Assembly: GCA_963854835.1 (NCBI GenBank)
Contig: OY978526.1
Location: 92,332,140-92,396,139 of the forward strand
From: Megamerina dolium
Lineage: Eukaryota > Arthropoda > Insecta > Diptera > Megamerinidae
Length of the DNA stretch: 64,000 nucleotides
Reading direction: 5' to 3'
Shown here: piece by piece, positions 12,864 to 24,902 of the stretch
Layout: every line of letters begins with the position of its first letter
Numbering within the stretch: position 1 is the stretch's first letter
Position numbers and translations under genes: made by a program
The notes under the pieces: model-generated
What the model saw: the letters and a program-made list of their open reading frames with translations, nothing else
The model's database searches: none
What the model was told of the DNA's origin: nothing

Positions 12864-13520
12864 TTATACCCTGCATAATGTAATATGCAAGGTATATTCA
12901 TTTCGGTCAGATGTTTGTAACCACTTGGTTTAAAAAAGTATATATATTTGTGATCAGCGACGCTTAAATTTAACGATTTAAAGATGTCCGTCCGTCCGTC
13001 TCTCCGTCATCTGGCTGGTTCGCCTGATAACTTGAGAAAATATTGAGCTATTTGACGAAATTTTTATTAAGTAACCTATAATCCAAGGGCACGGAGGGGA
13101 TTGATATTGAACATGATCCGTCAATAGCCACGCCCACACCAAGCATAAATGATTAAACTCGAAATTTTCAAAATCTTTAACTTGCTATAACTCACTGAAT
13201 ATGCCATCTGCAACAACAATATTTGGCACATAGAGTTACATTATACTGCTGCATAACCTTGCTAGAAATGGGCGAGCCACGGCTTCTTTTTTATGTTTAT
13301 TCTGTCTAGAATAAACATAATTGACACTTAGATTAATATGGTAGTCGGAAATAATCTGGCCAAAGGCGTGCCACGCCTACTTGTTTTTGGGGCTCCCATA
13401 CAAAGTCGAGGAAATTAAACAAAAACTTTTAGTCGCCATAACTTATAAAATATTTAGCGTAGAACAACGAGATTTAAGGTGTGAATTATTATTATGGTAA
13501 GAGCAACTAGCTCACAGGAA
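12864..13520 (+). repeat. Dispersed repeat, left flank of minisatellite complex
   Basis: It starts with a TATACCCTGCATAATG-type end, followed by a short GTCC/GTCT run near 12988-13008 and then blocks reading AGCCACGCCCAC, GCTCCCATACAAAG and TTTAAGGTGTGAATTA. The same blocks recur at 16677-17117, 20274-20770 and 22240-22930, and on the opposite strand at 62664-64000. The GTCY run resembles mini-me and Helentron/DINE-type repeats of Drosophila. That link is by resemblance only. Confidence 0.6.
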
Positions 13521-16500
13521 ATTTTAATTTTCATTTAGCGTTTTTTTTAGTTTTCGCTTTACGTTTTTTAATTTTCGCTTAGAGAATTTTGATTAACGGT
13601 TTGTGTTTCTGATTTTTGTTTTGTGTTGTGCTGTATTTAGGTTTGCTTTCGGAACACAAAATGGATAACCCTTTACTATGAAAGCATTAAAACTAGATAG
13701 GGATATTTTAAAATCGCTAGAGAACCATAAATGTGATCCACTAAACTTTTTCTTAGCGAATTTTACTTTTCGTTTGGCGTTTTTAATTTTCACTTAGCGT
13801 TTTACACACACATAGCGGTTTTAAATTTATGCTTGGCGTTTTTTAATTTTCGCTTAGCGTTTTTTGATTTTAGCTTAGCGTTTTATTATTTTCGCTTGAC
13901 GTTTTTTTGATTTTCGGTTGGCGTTTACTTAGCGGATTTATTTTCGTTTTTTAATTTAAGCTTAGCGGTTTTGCGTTCTCGTTTTGCGTTTTATAATTTT
14001 CACTTAGCGTTTTTTAATTCACGCTTAGTGGTTTTAAATTTATGGTTGGCATTTTTAAATTTTCTTTAGCGTTTGTTAATTTTCGTTTAGCGTTTTTCTA
14101 CTTTCGTTTAGCGTTTTTAAATTTTCGCGTGGTGTTTTTTGATTTTCGTTTAGCGTTTTTCGTTTTTCGCTTAGCGTATTTTTAATTTCGATTAGCGTAT
14201 TTTAGCGTTTATTAATTTTCGCTTTGCATTTTTAAATATTCGCGTGGCGTTTTTTGATTTTCGCTTAGCGTTTTTCGATCTCTGCTTAGCGTTTTTCGAT
14301 TTTTGCTTAGCGTTTTTTGATTTTCGCTTAGAGTTTATTAATTTTCGCGTTGCGTTTTTAAATTTTCGCGTTGTGTTTTTAAATTTTCGCTTAGCCTTTT
14401 TCGATATTCGCTTGGCGTTTTTCGATTTTCGCTTAGCGTTTAAAAAAAAAAAGAAATAAATATGTGGCACTTAAAGCCCTAAAGGGCTCATTGGCCGAGC
14501 TTCTCCTCCATTACTGTTGTGCGTCTTAAATTTGAAGGGACCTACTTATTTTAGCCGGTTCCGAACGGCAGAACACTTGTCACATCACTTTTTCTGAGCT
14601 TTGTCACAGAGTTCTTTTAGAAGCTTTTTCATGGCAACTTGTTACTGTCGGAAGAACTGCCAATTGCTTGCCGACAGGTTGGTACCATTCAAAAGAAAAA
14701 TCTTGGCGTTTACTTTGCGGATTTCTTTTCATTTTTAAATTTAAGTTTAGCGGTTTTACGTTTCCGTTTTGCGTTTTATAATTTGCGCTTAGCGGTTATA
14801 ATTTTTGGCTTGGCGGTTATAATTTTTGGCTTGGCATTTTTCACTTTTCGTTTAGAGTTTTTTATTTTCGCTTAGCGTTTTTATATTTCCGCTTAGCGTA
14901 TTTTGATTTTCGCTTAGCGTTTTTCGATCTTTGCTTAGCGTTTGTCGATTTTCGCTTAGCGTTTTTTGATTTTCACGTGGCCATTTTTGATTTTCGGTTA
15001 GCGTTTTTCGAGCTTTGCTTAGCGTTTTTCAATTTTCGCTTCGCGTTTTTTGATTTCTGCCTAGCGTTTATTAATTTTCTCGTTGCGTTTTTAAATTTTT
15101 GCGTGGCGTTTTTTGATTTTCGCTTAGCGTATTTTTATTTTTGCTTAGCGTTTTTCGATTTTCGCTTAGCGTTTTTCGATTTTCGCTTAGCGTTTATTAA
15201 TTTTCGAGTTGCGTTTTTAAATTTTCCGGTGGCGTTTTTTGATTTTCGCTTAGCGTTTTTCGATTTTCGCTTAGCGTATTATTATTTTCGTTTAGCGTTT
15301 TTTGATTTTCGCGTGGCGTTTTTTGATTTTCGCTTAGCGTTTTCCGATCTTTGCTTAGCGTTTTTCGATTTTCGCTTAGCGTTTTTTGATTTTCGCTTAA
15401 CGTTTTTTAGATTTCGCTAATATTATTAATATTCGCTTAATATTTTGACTTAGCGTTTTTAAATTTTCGCGTTGCGTTTTTTAATTTCCGCTTGGCGTTT
15501 TTTTGTTTTTCACTTAGCGTTTTCTAAACGTTTTTTGATTTTTGCTTGGCGTTTACTTTGCGGATTTATTTTCGTTTTTTATTTAAGCTTAGCGGTATTA
15601 CGTTTTCGTTTGCGTTTTATAATTTTCGCTTAGCGTTTTTTAATTTTCATTTTAAAAAACGATAAGTGAAAGTCAAAAAACGCTAAGCGAAAATTTAAAA
15701 CCGCTGAGTGTAAATTAACAAACGTTTCGCGATCTATGTTAATTTTTTTTGTTGGCATTTTTAACGTTTCTTAAGTTCGCTTTGCAAATTTCACTTTTCT
15801 CTTAGCGTTTTCTGATTTTCGCTTTTCGTTTGGCGTTTTTTAATTTTCGATTAGCAAATTTTGTTTTTCGCCTGACGTTTTCTAAAAGTTTGTTGATTTT
15901 TGCTTGACGTTTACTTAGCGGATTTCTTTTCATTCGATTTCGTTTTTCGATCTCTGCTTAGCGTTTTTCGATATTTGTTTAGCGTTTTTTGATTTTCTCC
16001 TAGCGTTTATTAATTTTCGAGTTGCGTTTTTAAATTTTCCGGTGGCGTTTTTTGATTTTCGCGTGGGGTTTTTTGATTTTCGCCTAGCGTTTATTACTTT
16101 TCGCGTTGCGTTTTAAATTTTCGCGTGGCGTTTTTCGATTTTCGCTTAGCGTATTTTTATTTTCGCTTAGCGTTTTTTGATTTTCGCCTAGCGTTTATTG
16201 CTTTTCGCGTTGCGTTTTTAAATTTTCGCGTGGCGTTTTTTGATTTTAGCTTATCGTATTTTAATTTTCGCGTAGCGTTTTTTGATTTTCGCGTGGCGTA
16301 TTTTGTTTTTCGCCTAGCGTTTATTACTTTTCACGTTGCGTTTTTAAATTTTCGCGTGGCGTTTATTGATTTCCGCTTAGCGTTTTTAAATTTTCCCATG
16401 GCGTTTTTTGATTTTCGCTTAGCGTTTTTTTGATTTTCGCCTGACGTTTTCTAAAAGTTTGTTGATTTTTGCTTGGCGTTCACTTAGCGGATTTCTTTTC

Positions 16501-16670
16501 ATTTTGTAATTTAAGCTTAGTGGTTTAACGTTTTCGTTTTGCGTTTTATAATTTTCGCTTAGCGGTTATAATTTTTGGCTTGGCGGTTATAATTTTTGGC
16601 TTGGCGATTATAATTTTTGGTTTGGCATTTTTTACTTTTCGTTTAGAGTTTTTTATTTCGTTTTCGCTAG
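13521..16670 (+). repeat. 21-bp minisatellite array 1
   Basis: Tandem variants of a 21-bp word close to GCGTTTTTCGATTTTCGCTTA fill the interval. Because 21 is divisible by three and the word lacks stops, long open frames arise on both strands: repeats of AFFDFRL on plus, and Lys/Asn/Ala-rich NAKRKSK on minus. I treat these as by-products of the repeat, not genes. Within the array lie a SINE fragment (14442-14703) and a short segment in the opposite orientation (about 15655-15725). Confidence 0.9.
14442..14703 (-). mobile_element. 5'-truncated SINE inside array 1
   Basis: In minus orientation this carries the body and tail of the same SINE as at 9643-9958. The tail is an A-rich run at 14442-14452, then GTGGCACTTAAAGCCC. 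It breaks off at 14703 within GAAAAATCT and returns directly to minisatellite, so the tRNA-like head with its promoter is missing. An almost identical copy sits at 18039-18300. Confidence 0.8.
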
Positions 16671-17117
16671 CTCCGTCCAAGGGCACGGAGGGGATTGATA
16701 TTGGACATGATCCGTCAATAGCCACGCCCACACCAAGCATTCAAAATGATTAAACACGAAATTTTCAAAATCTTTAACTTGCTATAACTCACTGAATATG
16801 CCATCTGCAACAACAATATTTGGCACATAGAGTTACATTATACTGCTGCATAACCTTGCTAGAAATGGGCGAGCCACGGCTTCTTTTTTATGTTTATTCT
16901 GTCTAGAATAAACATAATTGACACTTAGATTAATATGGTAGTCGGAAATAATCTGGCCAAAGGCGTGCCACGCCTACTTGTTTTTGGGGCTCCCATACAA
17001 AGTCGAGGAAATTAAACAAAAACTTTTAGGCGCCATAACTTATAAAATATTTAGCGTAGAACAACGAGATTTAAGGTGTGAATTATTATTATGGTAAGAG
17101 CAACTAGCTCACAGGAA

Positions 17118-20100
17118 ATTTTAATTTTCATTTAGCGTTTTTTTTAGTTTTCGCTTTACGTTTTTTAATTTTCGCTTAGAGAATTTTGATTAACGGTTTG
17201 TGTTTCTGATTTTTGTTTTGTGTTGTGTTGTATTTAGGTTTGCTTTCGGAACACAAAATGGATAACCCTTTACTATGAAAGCATTAAAACTAGATAGGGA
17301 TATTTTAAAATCGCTAGAGAACCATAAATGTGATCCACTAAACTTTTTCTTAGCGAATTTTACTTTTCGTTTGGCGTTTTTAATTTTCACTTAGCGTTTT
17401 ACACACACATAGCGGTTTTAAATTTATGCTTGGCGTTTTTTAATTTTCGCTTAGCGTTTTTTGATTTTAGCTTAGCGTTTTATTATTTTCGCTTGACGTT
17501 TTTTTGATTTTCGGTTGGCGTTTACTTAGCGGATTTATTTTCGTTTTTTAATTTAAGCTTAGCGGTTTTGCGTTCTCGTTTTGCGTTTTATAATTTTCAC
17601 TTAGCGTTTTTTAATTCACGCTTAGTGGTTTTAAATTTATGGTTGGCATTTTTAAATTTTCTTTAGCGTTTGTTAATTTTCGTTTAGCGTTTTTCTACTT
17701 TCGTTTAGCGTTTTTAAATTTTCGCGTGGTGTTTTTTGATTTTCGTTTAGCGTTTTTCGTTTTTCGCTTAGCGTATTTTTAATTTCGATTAGCGTATTTT
17801 AGCGTTTATTAATTTTCGCTTTGCATTTTTAAATATTCGCGTGGCGTTTTTTGATTTTCGCTTAGCGTTTTTCGATCTCTGCTTAGCGTTTTTCGATTTT
17901 TGCTTAGCGTTTTTTGATTTTCGCTTAGAGTTTATTAATTTTCGCGTTGCGTTTTTAAATTTTCGCGTTGTGTTTTTAAATTTTCGCTTAGCCTTTTTCG
18001 ATATTCGCTTGGCGTTTTTCGATTTTCGCTTAGCGTTTAAAAAAAAAAAGAAATAAATATGTGGCACTTAAAGCCCTAAAGGGCTCATTGGCCGAGCTTC
18101 TCCTCCATTACTGTTGTGCGTCTTAAATTTGAAGGGACCTACTTATTTTAGCCGGTTCCGAACGGCAGAACACTTGTCACATCACTTTTTCTGAGCTTTG
18201 TCACAGAGTTCTTTTAGAAGCTTTTTCATGGCAACTTGTTACTGTCGGAAGAACTGCCAATTGCTTGCCGACAGGTTGGTACCATTCAAAAGAAAAATCT
18301 TGGCGTTTACTTTGCGGATTTCTTTTCATTTTTAAATTTAAGTTTAGCGGTTTTACGTTTCCGTTTTGCGTTTTATAATTTGCGCTTAGCGGTTATAATT
18401 TTTGGCTTGGCGGTTATAATTTTTGGCTTGGCATTTTTCACTTTTCGTTTAGAGTTTTTTATTTTCGCTTAGCGTTTTTATATTTCCGCTTAGCGTATTT
18501 TGATTTTCGCTTAGCGTTTTTCGATCTTTGCTTAGCGTTTTTCGATTTTCGCTTAGCGTTTTTTGATTTTCACGTGGCGTTTTTTGATTTTCGGTTAGCG
18601 TTTTTCGAGCTTTGCTTAGCGTTTTTCAATTTTCGTTTCGCGTTTTTTGATTTCTGCCTAGCGTTTATTAATTTTCTCGTTGCGTTTTTAAATTTTTGCG
18701 TGGCGTTTTTTGATTTTCGCTTAGCGTATTTTTATTTTTGCTTAGCGTTTTTCGATTTTCGCTTAGCGTTTTTCGATTTTCGCTTAGCGTTTATTAATTT
18801 TCGAGTTGCGTTTTTAAATTTTCCGGTGGCGTTTTTTGATTTTCGCTTAGCGTTTTTCGATTTTCGCTTAGCGTATTATTATTTTCGTTTAGCGTTTTTT
18901 GATTTTCGCGTGGCGTTTTTTGATTTTCGCTTAGCGTTTTCCGATCTTTGCTTAGCGTTTTTCGATTTTCGCTTAGCGTTTTTTGATTTTCGCTTAACGT
19001 TTTTTAGATTTCGCTAATATTATTAATATTCGCTTAATATTTTGACTTAGCGTTTTTAAATTTTCGCGTTGCGTTTTTTAATTTCCGCTTGGCGTTTTTT
19101 TGTTTTTCACTTAGCGTTTTCTAAACGTTTTTTGATTTTTGCTTGGCGTTTACTTTGCGGATTTATTTTCGTTTTTTATTTAAGCTTAGCGGTATTACGT
19201 TTTCGTTTGCGTTTTATAATTTTCGCTTAGCGTTTTTTAATTTTCATTTTAAAAAACGATAAGTGAAAGTCAAAAAACGCTAAGCGAAAATTTAAAACCG
19301 CTGAGTGTAAATTAACAAACGTTTCGCGATCTATGTTAATTTTTTTTGTTGGCATTTTTAACGTTTCTTAAGTTCGCTTTGCAAATTTCACTTTTCTCTT
19401 AGCGTTTTCTGATTTTCGCTTTTCGTTTGGCGTTTTTTAATTTTCGATTAGCAAATTTTGTTTTTCGCCTGACGTTTTCTAAAAGTTTGTTGATTTTTGC
19501 TTGACGTTTACTTAGCGGATTTCTTTTCATTCGATTTCGTTTTTCGATCTCTGCTTAGCGTTTTTCGATATTTGTTTAGCGTTTTTTGATTTTCTCCTAG
19601 CGTTTATTAATTTTCGAGTTGCGTTTTTAAATTTTCCGGTGGCGTTTTTTGATTTTCGCGTGGGGTTTTTTGATTTTCGCCTAGCGTTTATTACTTTTCG
19701 CGTTGCGTTTTAAATTTTCGCGTGGCGTTTTTCGATTTTCGCTTAGCGTATTTTTATTTTCGCTTAGCGTTTTTTGATTTTCGCCTAGCGTTTATTGCTT
19801 TTCGCGATGCGTTTTTAAATTTTCGCGTGGCGTTTTTTGATTTTAGCTTATCGTATTTTAATTTTCGCGTAGCGTTTTTTGATTTTCGCGTGGCGTATTT
19901 TGTTTTTCGCCTAGCGTTTATTACTTTTCACGTTGCGTTTTTAAATTTTCGCGTGGCGTTTATTGATTTCCGCTTAGCGTTTTTAAATTTTCCCGTGGCG
20001 TTTTTTGATTTTCGCTTAGCGTTTTTTTGATTTTCGCCTGACGTTTTCTAAAAGTTTGTTGATTTTTGCTTGGCGTTTACTTAGCGGATTTCTTTTCATT

Positions 20101-20267
20101 TTGTAATTTAAGCTTAGTGGTTTAACGTTTTCGTTTTGCGTTTTATAATTTTCGCTTAGCGGTTATAATTTTTGGCTTGGCGGTTATAATTTTTGGCTTG
20201 GCGATTATAATTTTTGGTTTGGCATTTTTTACTTTTCGTTTAGAGTTTTTTATTTCGTTTTCGCTAG
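17118..20267 (+). repeat. 21-bp minisatellite array 2
   Basis: The same 21-bp variants in the same order as array 1. The inverted segment recurs at about 19252-19322. No independent coding signal was seen. Confidence 0.9.
18039..18300 (-). mobile_element. 5'-truncated SINE inside array 2
   Basis: A copy of the fragment at 14442-14703 with the same break point and the same A-run. It therefore arose by duplication of the whole unit, not by a second insertion. Confidence 0.8.
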
Positions 20268-20273
20268 CTCCGT

Positions 20274-22239
20274 CCAAGGGCACGGAGGGGATTGATATTG
20301 GACATGATCCGTCAATAGCCACGCCCACACCAAGCATTCAAAATGATTAAACACGAAATTTTCAAAATCTTTAACTTGCTATAACTCACTGAATATGCCA
20401 TCTGCAACAACAATATTTGGCACATAGAGTTACATTATACTGCTGCATAACCTTGCTAGAAATGGGCGAGCCACGCCTTCTTTTTATAGTAGCTCCCATA
20501 CAAAGTTTCTGTGCTTATTTTAAATTGGAACAGCTGTAACTTCTGCAATATTCTGTCTAGAATAAACATAATTGACACTTAGATTAATATGGTAGTCGGA
20601 AATAATCTGGCCAAAGGCGTGCCACGCCTACTTGTTTTTGGGTCTCCCATACAAAGTCGAGGAAATTAAACAAAAACTTTTAGGCGCCATAACTTATAAA
20701 ATATTTAGCGTAGAACAACGAGATTTAAGGTGTGAATTATTATTATGGTAAGAGCAACTAGCTCACAGGAAATTTTAATTTTCATTTAGCGTGACGTTTT
20801 TTGATTTTCGCTTAGCGTTTTTTGATTTTCGCGTGGCGTTTTTTGTTTTTCGCCTAGCGTTTATTACTTTTCGCGTTGCGTTTCAAAATTTTCGCGTGGC
20901 GTTTTTTGATTTTCGCTTAGCGTTTTTCGATTTTCGCTTAGCGTATTTTTATTTTCGCTTAGCGTTTTTTGACTTTCGCCTAGCGTTTATTACTTTTCGC
21001 GTTGCGTTTTTAATTTTTCGCGTGGCGTTTTTTTATTTTAGCTTATCGTATTTTAATTTTCGCTTAGCGTTTTTTGATTTTCGCGTGGCGTTTTTTGTTT
21101 TTCGCCTAGCGTTTATTACTTTTCGCGTTGCGTTTTTAAATTATCGCGTGGCGTTTTTTGATTTCCGCTTAGCGTTTTTTGATTTCCGCTTAGCGTTTTT
21201 AAATTTTCCTGTGGCGTTTTTTGATTTTCGCTTAGCGTTTTTTTGATTTTCGCCTGATGTTTTCTAAAAGTTTGTTGAGTTTTGCTTGGCGTTTACTTAG
21301 CGGATTTCTTTTCATTTTGTAATTTAAGCTTAGCGGTTTTACGTTTTCGTTTTGCGTTTTATAATTTTCGCTTAGCGGTTATAATTTTTGGCTTGGCGGT
21401 TATAATTTTTGGCTTGGCATTTTTTACTTTTCGTTTAGTTTTTTATTTTCGCCTAGCGTTTATTAATTTTCGTTTAGCGTTTTTAAAGTTTCGCGTGGCG
21501 TTTATTGATTTTCGCTTAGCGTATTTTTAATTTCGCTTAGCGTATTTTTAATTTCGCTTAGCGTATTTTTAATTTCGCTTAGCGTATTTTTAATTTCGCT
21601 TAGCGTATTTTTAATTTCGCTTAGCGTATTTTTAATTTCGCTTAGCGTATTTTTAATTTCGCTTAGCGTATTTTTAATTTCGCTTAGCGTATTTTGCGCT
21701 TTGCGTTTTTAATTTTCGCGTGGCGTTTTTTGATTTTCTCTTAGCGTTTTTAAATTTTTGCGTGGCGGTTTTTGATTTTCGCTTAGCGTTTTTCGATTTT
21801 CGCTTAGCGTTTATTAATATTCGCTTAGCGCTTTGGAATTTTCGGGTGGCGTTTTTTATTTTCCGTTCAGCGTTTTTTTGATTTTCGCTTAGCGTATTTT
21901 TATTTACGCTTAGCGTTTTTAAATTATCGCGTGGCGTTTTTAATTTTCGTTTAGCGTTTTTTTGATTTTCGCCTGACGTTTTCTAAAAGTTTGTTGATTT
22001 TTGCTTAGCGTTTACTTAGCGGATTTCTTTTCCTTTTTTAATTTAAGCTTAGCGGTTTTACGTTTAGCGGTTATAATTTTTGGCTTGGCGGTTATAATTT
22101 TTGGCTTGGCGTTTTTTACTTTTCGCTTAGAGTTTTTTATTTTCGATTAGCGTTTTTATATTTCCTCTTAGCGTTTTTTGATTTTTGCTTAGCGTTTTTT
22201 AGATTTCGCTTAGTCAATTTTGATTTTCGCTAGCTCCGT
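20274..22239 (+). repeat. Higher-order repeat unit 3 (shorter, diverged)
   Basis: The flank at 20274-20770 carries about 60 bp (roughly 20480-20550: AGTAGCTCCCATACAAAG and neighbours) that units 1 and 2 lack, so it is closer to the parent dispersed repeat. The array (20771-22230) is about half as long. It has a different order of variants and no SINE fragment. Confidence 0.8.
20771..22230 (+). repeat. 21-bp minisatellite array 3
   Basis: 21-bp variants as in arrays 1 and 2. Between about 21515 and 21690 one variant, TTAGCGTATTTTTAATTTCGC, is repeated about nine times with no visible change, which marks a recent local expansion. Confidence 0.9.
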
Positions 22240-22930
22240 CCAAGGGCACGGAGGGGATTGATATTGGACATGATCGGTCAATAGCCACGCCCACACCAAG
22301 CATTCAAAATGATTAAATTCGGAATTTTCAAAATCTTTAACTTTCTATAACTCACTGAATATACCATCTGGGACAACAATATTTAGCACATAGAGTTACA
22401 TTATACTGCTGCATAACCTTGCCAGAAATCGGCGACCCACGCTCACCGTTTGTAGTAGCTCCCATACAAAATGACTGAATTTCTTTTCAGTTGAAATAGT
22501 TGTAACTTCGGCAATCTTCTGTTTAGAACAACCATAATTGAGACATGGATTAATATCGCTGTCGGAAATAAAGTGGCATGAAACTAGCATGCCACGCCCA
22601 GTTATTAAAAATTTAAAAAAATTTAAACCGCTTTAACTTACGAACTATTTATCGTAGGGCAACCACATTTAAGGTGTGAATTAATATTGCAGAATTAATT
22701 AGATTTACAAGAAAAAGGAAAGCCACGCCCACTTTTTATAAAGCTCCCATTCTAAGCCTCGGAATTATCTTACACCACTAAATTATCCCCTTTAAAACCA
22801 TCATAATTTACAAAATACTTCTACAAAGTCAACCATATTTCGGGAGTAGATTAGTATTATATGCAAAAGTTGTTCCTCAAAAAACTGGTGAGCCACGCCT
22901 ACTTTTTAATGTAGCTCCCGTACAAAGTAG
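22240..22930 (+). repeat. Dispersed repeat, right flank of minisatellite complex
   Basis: This continues the parent repeat: CCAAGGGCACGGAGGGG, then AGCCACGCCCAC, GCTCCCATACAAAATG, ACCACATTTAAGGTGTG, a second GCCACGCCCACTTTT and a third GAGCCACGCCTAC block. It holds successive ~155-bp modules like those at 62.66-64 kb. Confidence 0.65.
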
Positions 22931-24713
22931 TGGAAATAAAAGAAAAATATGGAAAGCAGTAAGCCTAATGACATCTTTTATCAAGCTGGCACACTAGATT
23001 GCATATAGCATGGCAGAAAAATAATAATCAACGACATTTCAATTAATTGCAAATAAATGTGGGTGTATACACTTTCTAGCACAAACTGCGCTGTGGCAAC
23101 ACCGCTATTTATTCACAACTAATAGCTAAGTAGGGATAAACATTGCCGCTTAACTCTCCCCATGAATCTAATCACGTCAAATCGGGTCAAATAAAAAGCG
23201 GCTAATATTAATCCAAAAGAATAATAATAATTATAATAATAATTATAAAAATATGAAAGTTCATTAAAAATAACAACGCCAATGCAACAATAGATCCTTA
23301 TTTTTTGTATTTGGCATTTGAATCATTATTGTCTATTTATGTCAATTTGGATTTCCACGAAGTTCATCAGTAGCAACAATCAGGCAAGTATAAAGAGATT
23401 TGTGAGCGTAGTTTAGTAGGGATTCCAAGAGTAGTTTTAGCTTTAAATAGAAATTTTACCCTTTACAAACACGCTTGTTTTTAATGCAACCAATAGGAAA
23501 TTTCCTCACAGTATACCTATGGTATACATAAATGTAGTCTTATACGTGTATATCAGAAACGCCATCAAACACAAAATTAACTAAAAAAATATACTTTTTT
23601 TCTTATTGTTCCAAGTGATTCTCTTATTGTGATATATATACTTACGTTTGTGTGTGTTTATTTGTGTTTCATATGTGATTGCGTTGTTGTCAACAATTCG
23701 CAAAAGTAAATGCAATGCAATAACATGTTGAGTTGATTACTATGACACGACACACTAACTGCTAATATACCTAAACATAAAGTATAGCCATAGACAAACA
23801 AGTAAGTAGTAAATACAGACATGTATTATCAATGATCTATTCGCGCGAGCGCACTCTCAAACACACTCTACACATGCATACATACAATATGTATGTTATG
23901 TCGCTGCACAACATGAGGTTATTGCCAAAAAAATTATGTAAAAAATCTCACGCCGAAAAAGTGGGAAATAAATGTTAGCAAAATTTTGTTTAAATAAATA
24001 CAATAGCTTTTAATGGACACTTCAGAGAAACAAACGCATAAGTGGTTGAGTAAGAGGAAAACTTCATCGTCAATATCGTCATGATACGATGATGTTCTTT
24101 CTGGAAATAATTAGCAATTTTCAGTTTGTTTATTAAGTCCATAGGAAATATATCAGCAAAAGGCCCACATAATAGCATATGCGCAAAAATATAAAATTAT
24201 GTAATAGGAGAAATGACCTTGTGACGTGGCTTTATAATGCTCAAATTCAATGTTACGCGAAATAATTAAAAAATCAAATTAAAAATAAATCCAAATCTAT
24301 GAGCATCCAATTTAACAATAAACGAACAAAATTGAGAATACTAAGTGCACCTGTATAGGTGAATTCTGTCCGCCATCAAGAATGTTTATTTTGCACGCAC
24401 ATTGCCTTAAATGTGTCGTATCATTTCTTAGCTTCATTTCCATCCTGTTTGTCGTTATAATCGAATAGGTTTTTGAAACATTCTTCTAGTATATCATCTA
24501 CATCTGCAATATTTAAAGATTTTTTAAAAGGCGTTTACAATCATCGATCGTTGCTATGCGTGAATTTTTGAGTTGTTATTTTTATAGTAAATGTTGGCCG
24601 ATCGATCTGAAGTTTCGTCTAAATAAACACTAAATACTTTGATATGTGCTACTACTACATCATACGAAAGATAGCAATGACAATTGTAAATAATTGCACA
24701 ATAGTCACAGATA
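22931..24713. other. Intergenic, no gene seen
   Basis: AT-rich DNA with no open frame of interest and no recognised element. Confidence 0.4.
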
Positions 24714-24900
24714 CGAGGGCGGTCCCAGAACTATCCGACCTAACAAAGAAAACACAATAAATTTGAGAAATTTTTTCTTTATTTCTCAACATAATCTTAA
24801 ATACATGTTTTATAAGGTTGTCACTTTTCATCAAATTAATTTTTTTCAAACTACTGCTGCCATATGTATGTCAGGTCGGGTAGTTCTGGGACCGCCCTCG
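24714..24900. mobile_element. 187-bp mariner-derived MITE
   Basis: The ends CGAGGGCGGTCCCAGAACTA and its reverse complement are flanked by TA on both sides (24712-24713, 24901-24902). The ends and subterminal sequence match the larger element at 4450-5313, so this is an internally deleted relative. There is no transposase sequence left beyond the last codons. Confidence 0.85.
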
Positions 24901-24902
24901 TA

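Larger units (their letters stand above)
13083..16676 (+). repeat. Higher-order repeat unit 1 (3.59 kb)
   Basis: The unit is made of about 440 bp of dispersed repeat followed by about 3.15 kb of 21-bp minisatellite. It begins at CCAAGGGCACGGAGGGG (13083), and the same start recurs at 16677, 20274 and 22240. Unit 1 differs from unit 2 at only a handful of positions that I could see by eye, for example near 13433, 14942, 14974, 16208 and 16390, plus a 3-bp length change near 13147. Confidence 0.85.
16677..20273 (+). repeat. Higher-order repeat unit 2 (3597 bp)
   Basis: A near-identical tandem copy of unit 1, with the dispersed-repeat flank (16677-17117), the 21-bp array (17118-20267), the trapped SINE fragment and the inverted segment all at an offset of about 3597 bp. 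The very low divergence points to a recent duplication, to ongoing homogenisation, or to an assembly artefact. Confidence 0.85.

Noticed and set aside
13593..21530. Open frames of 60-150 codons with AFFDFRL or NAKRKSK repeats
   Set aside because: They follow from a stop-free 21-bp tandem repeat, occur on both strands, and lack any start context or domain; treated as minisatellite.
13521..22230. CRISPR-like array
   Set aside because: There are no unique spacers between constant repeats; the 21-bp words are directly adjacent and all variable. This is eukaryotic DNA.
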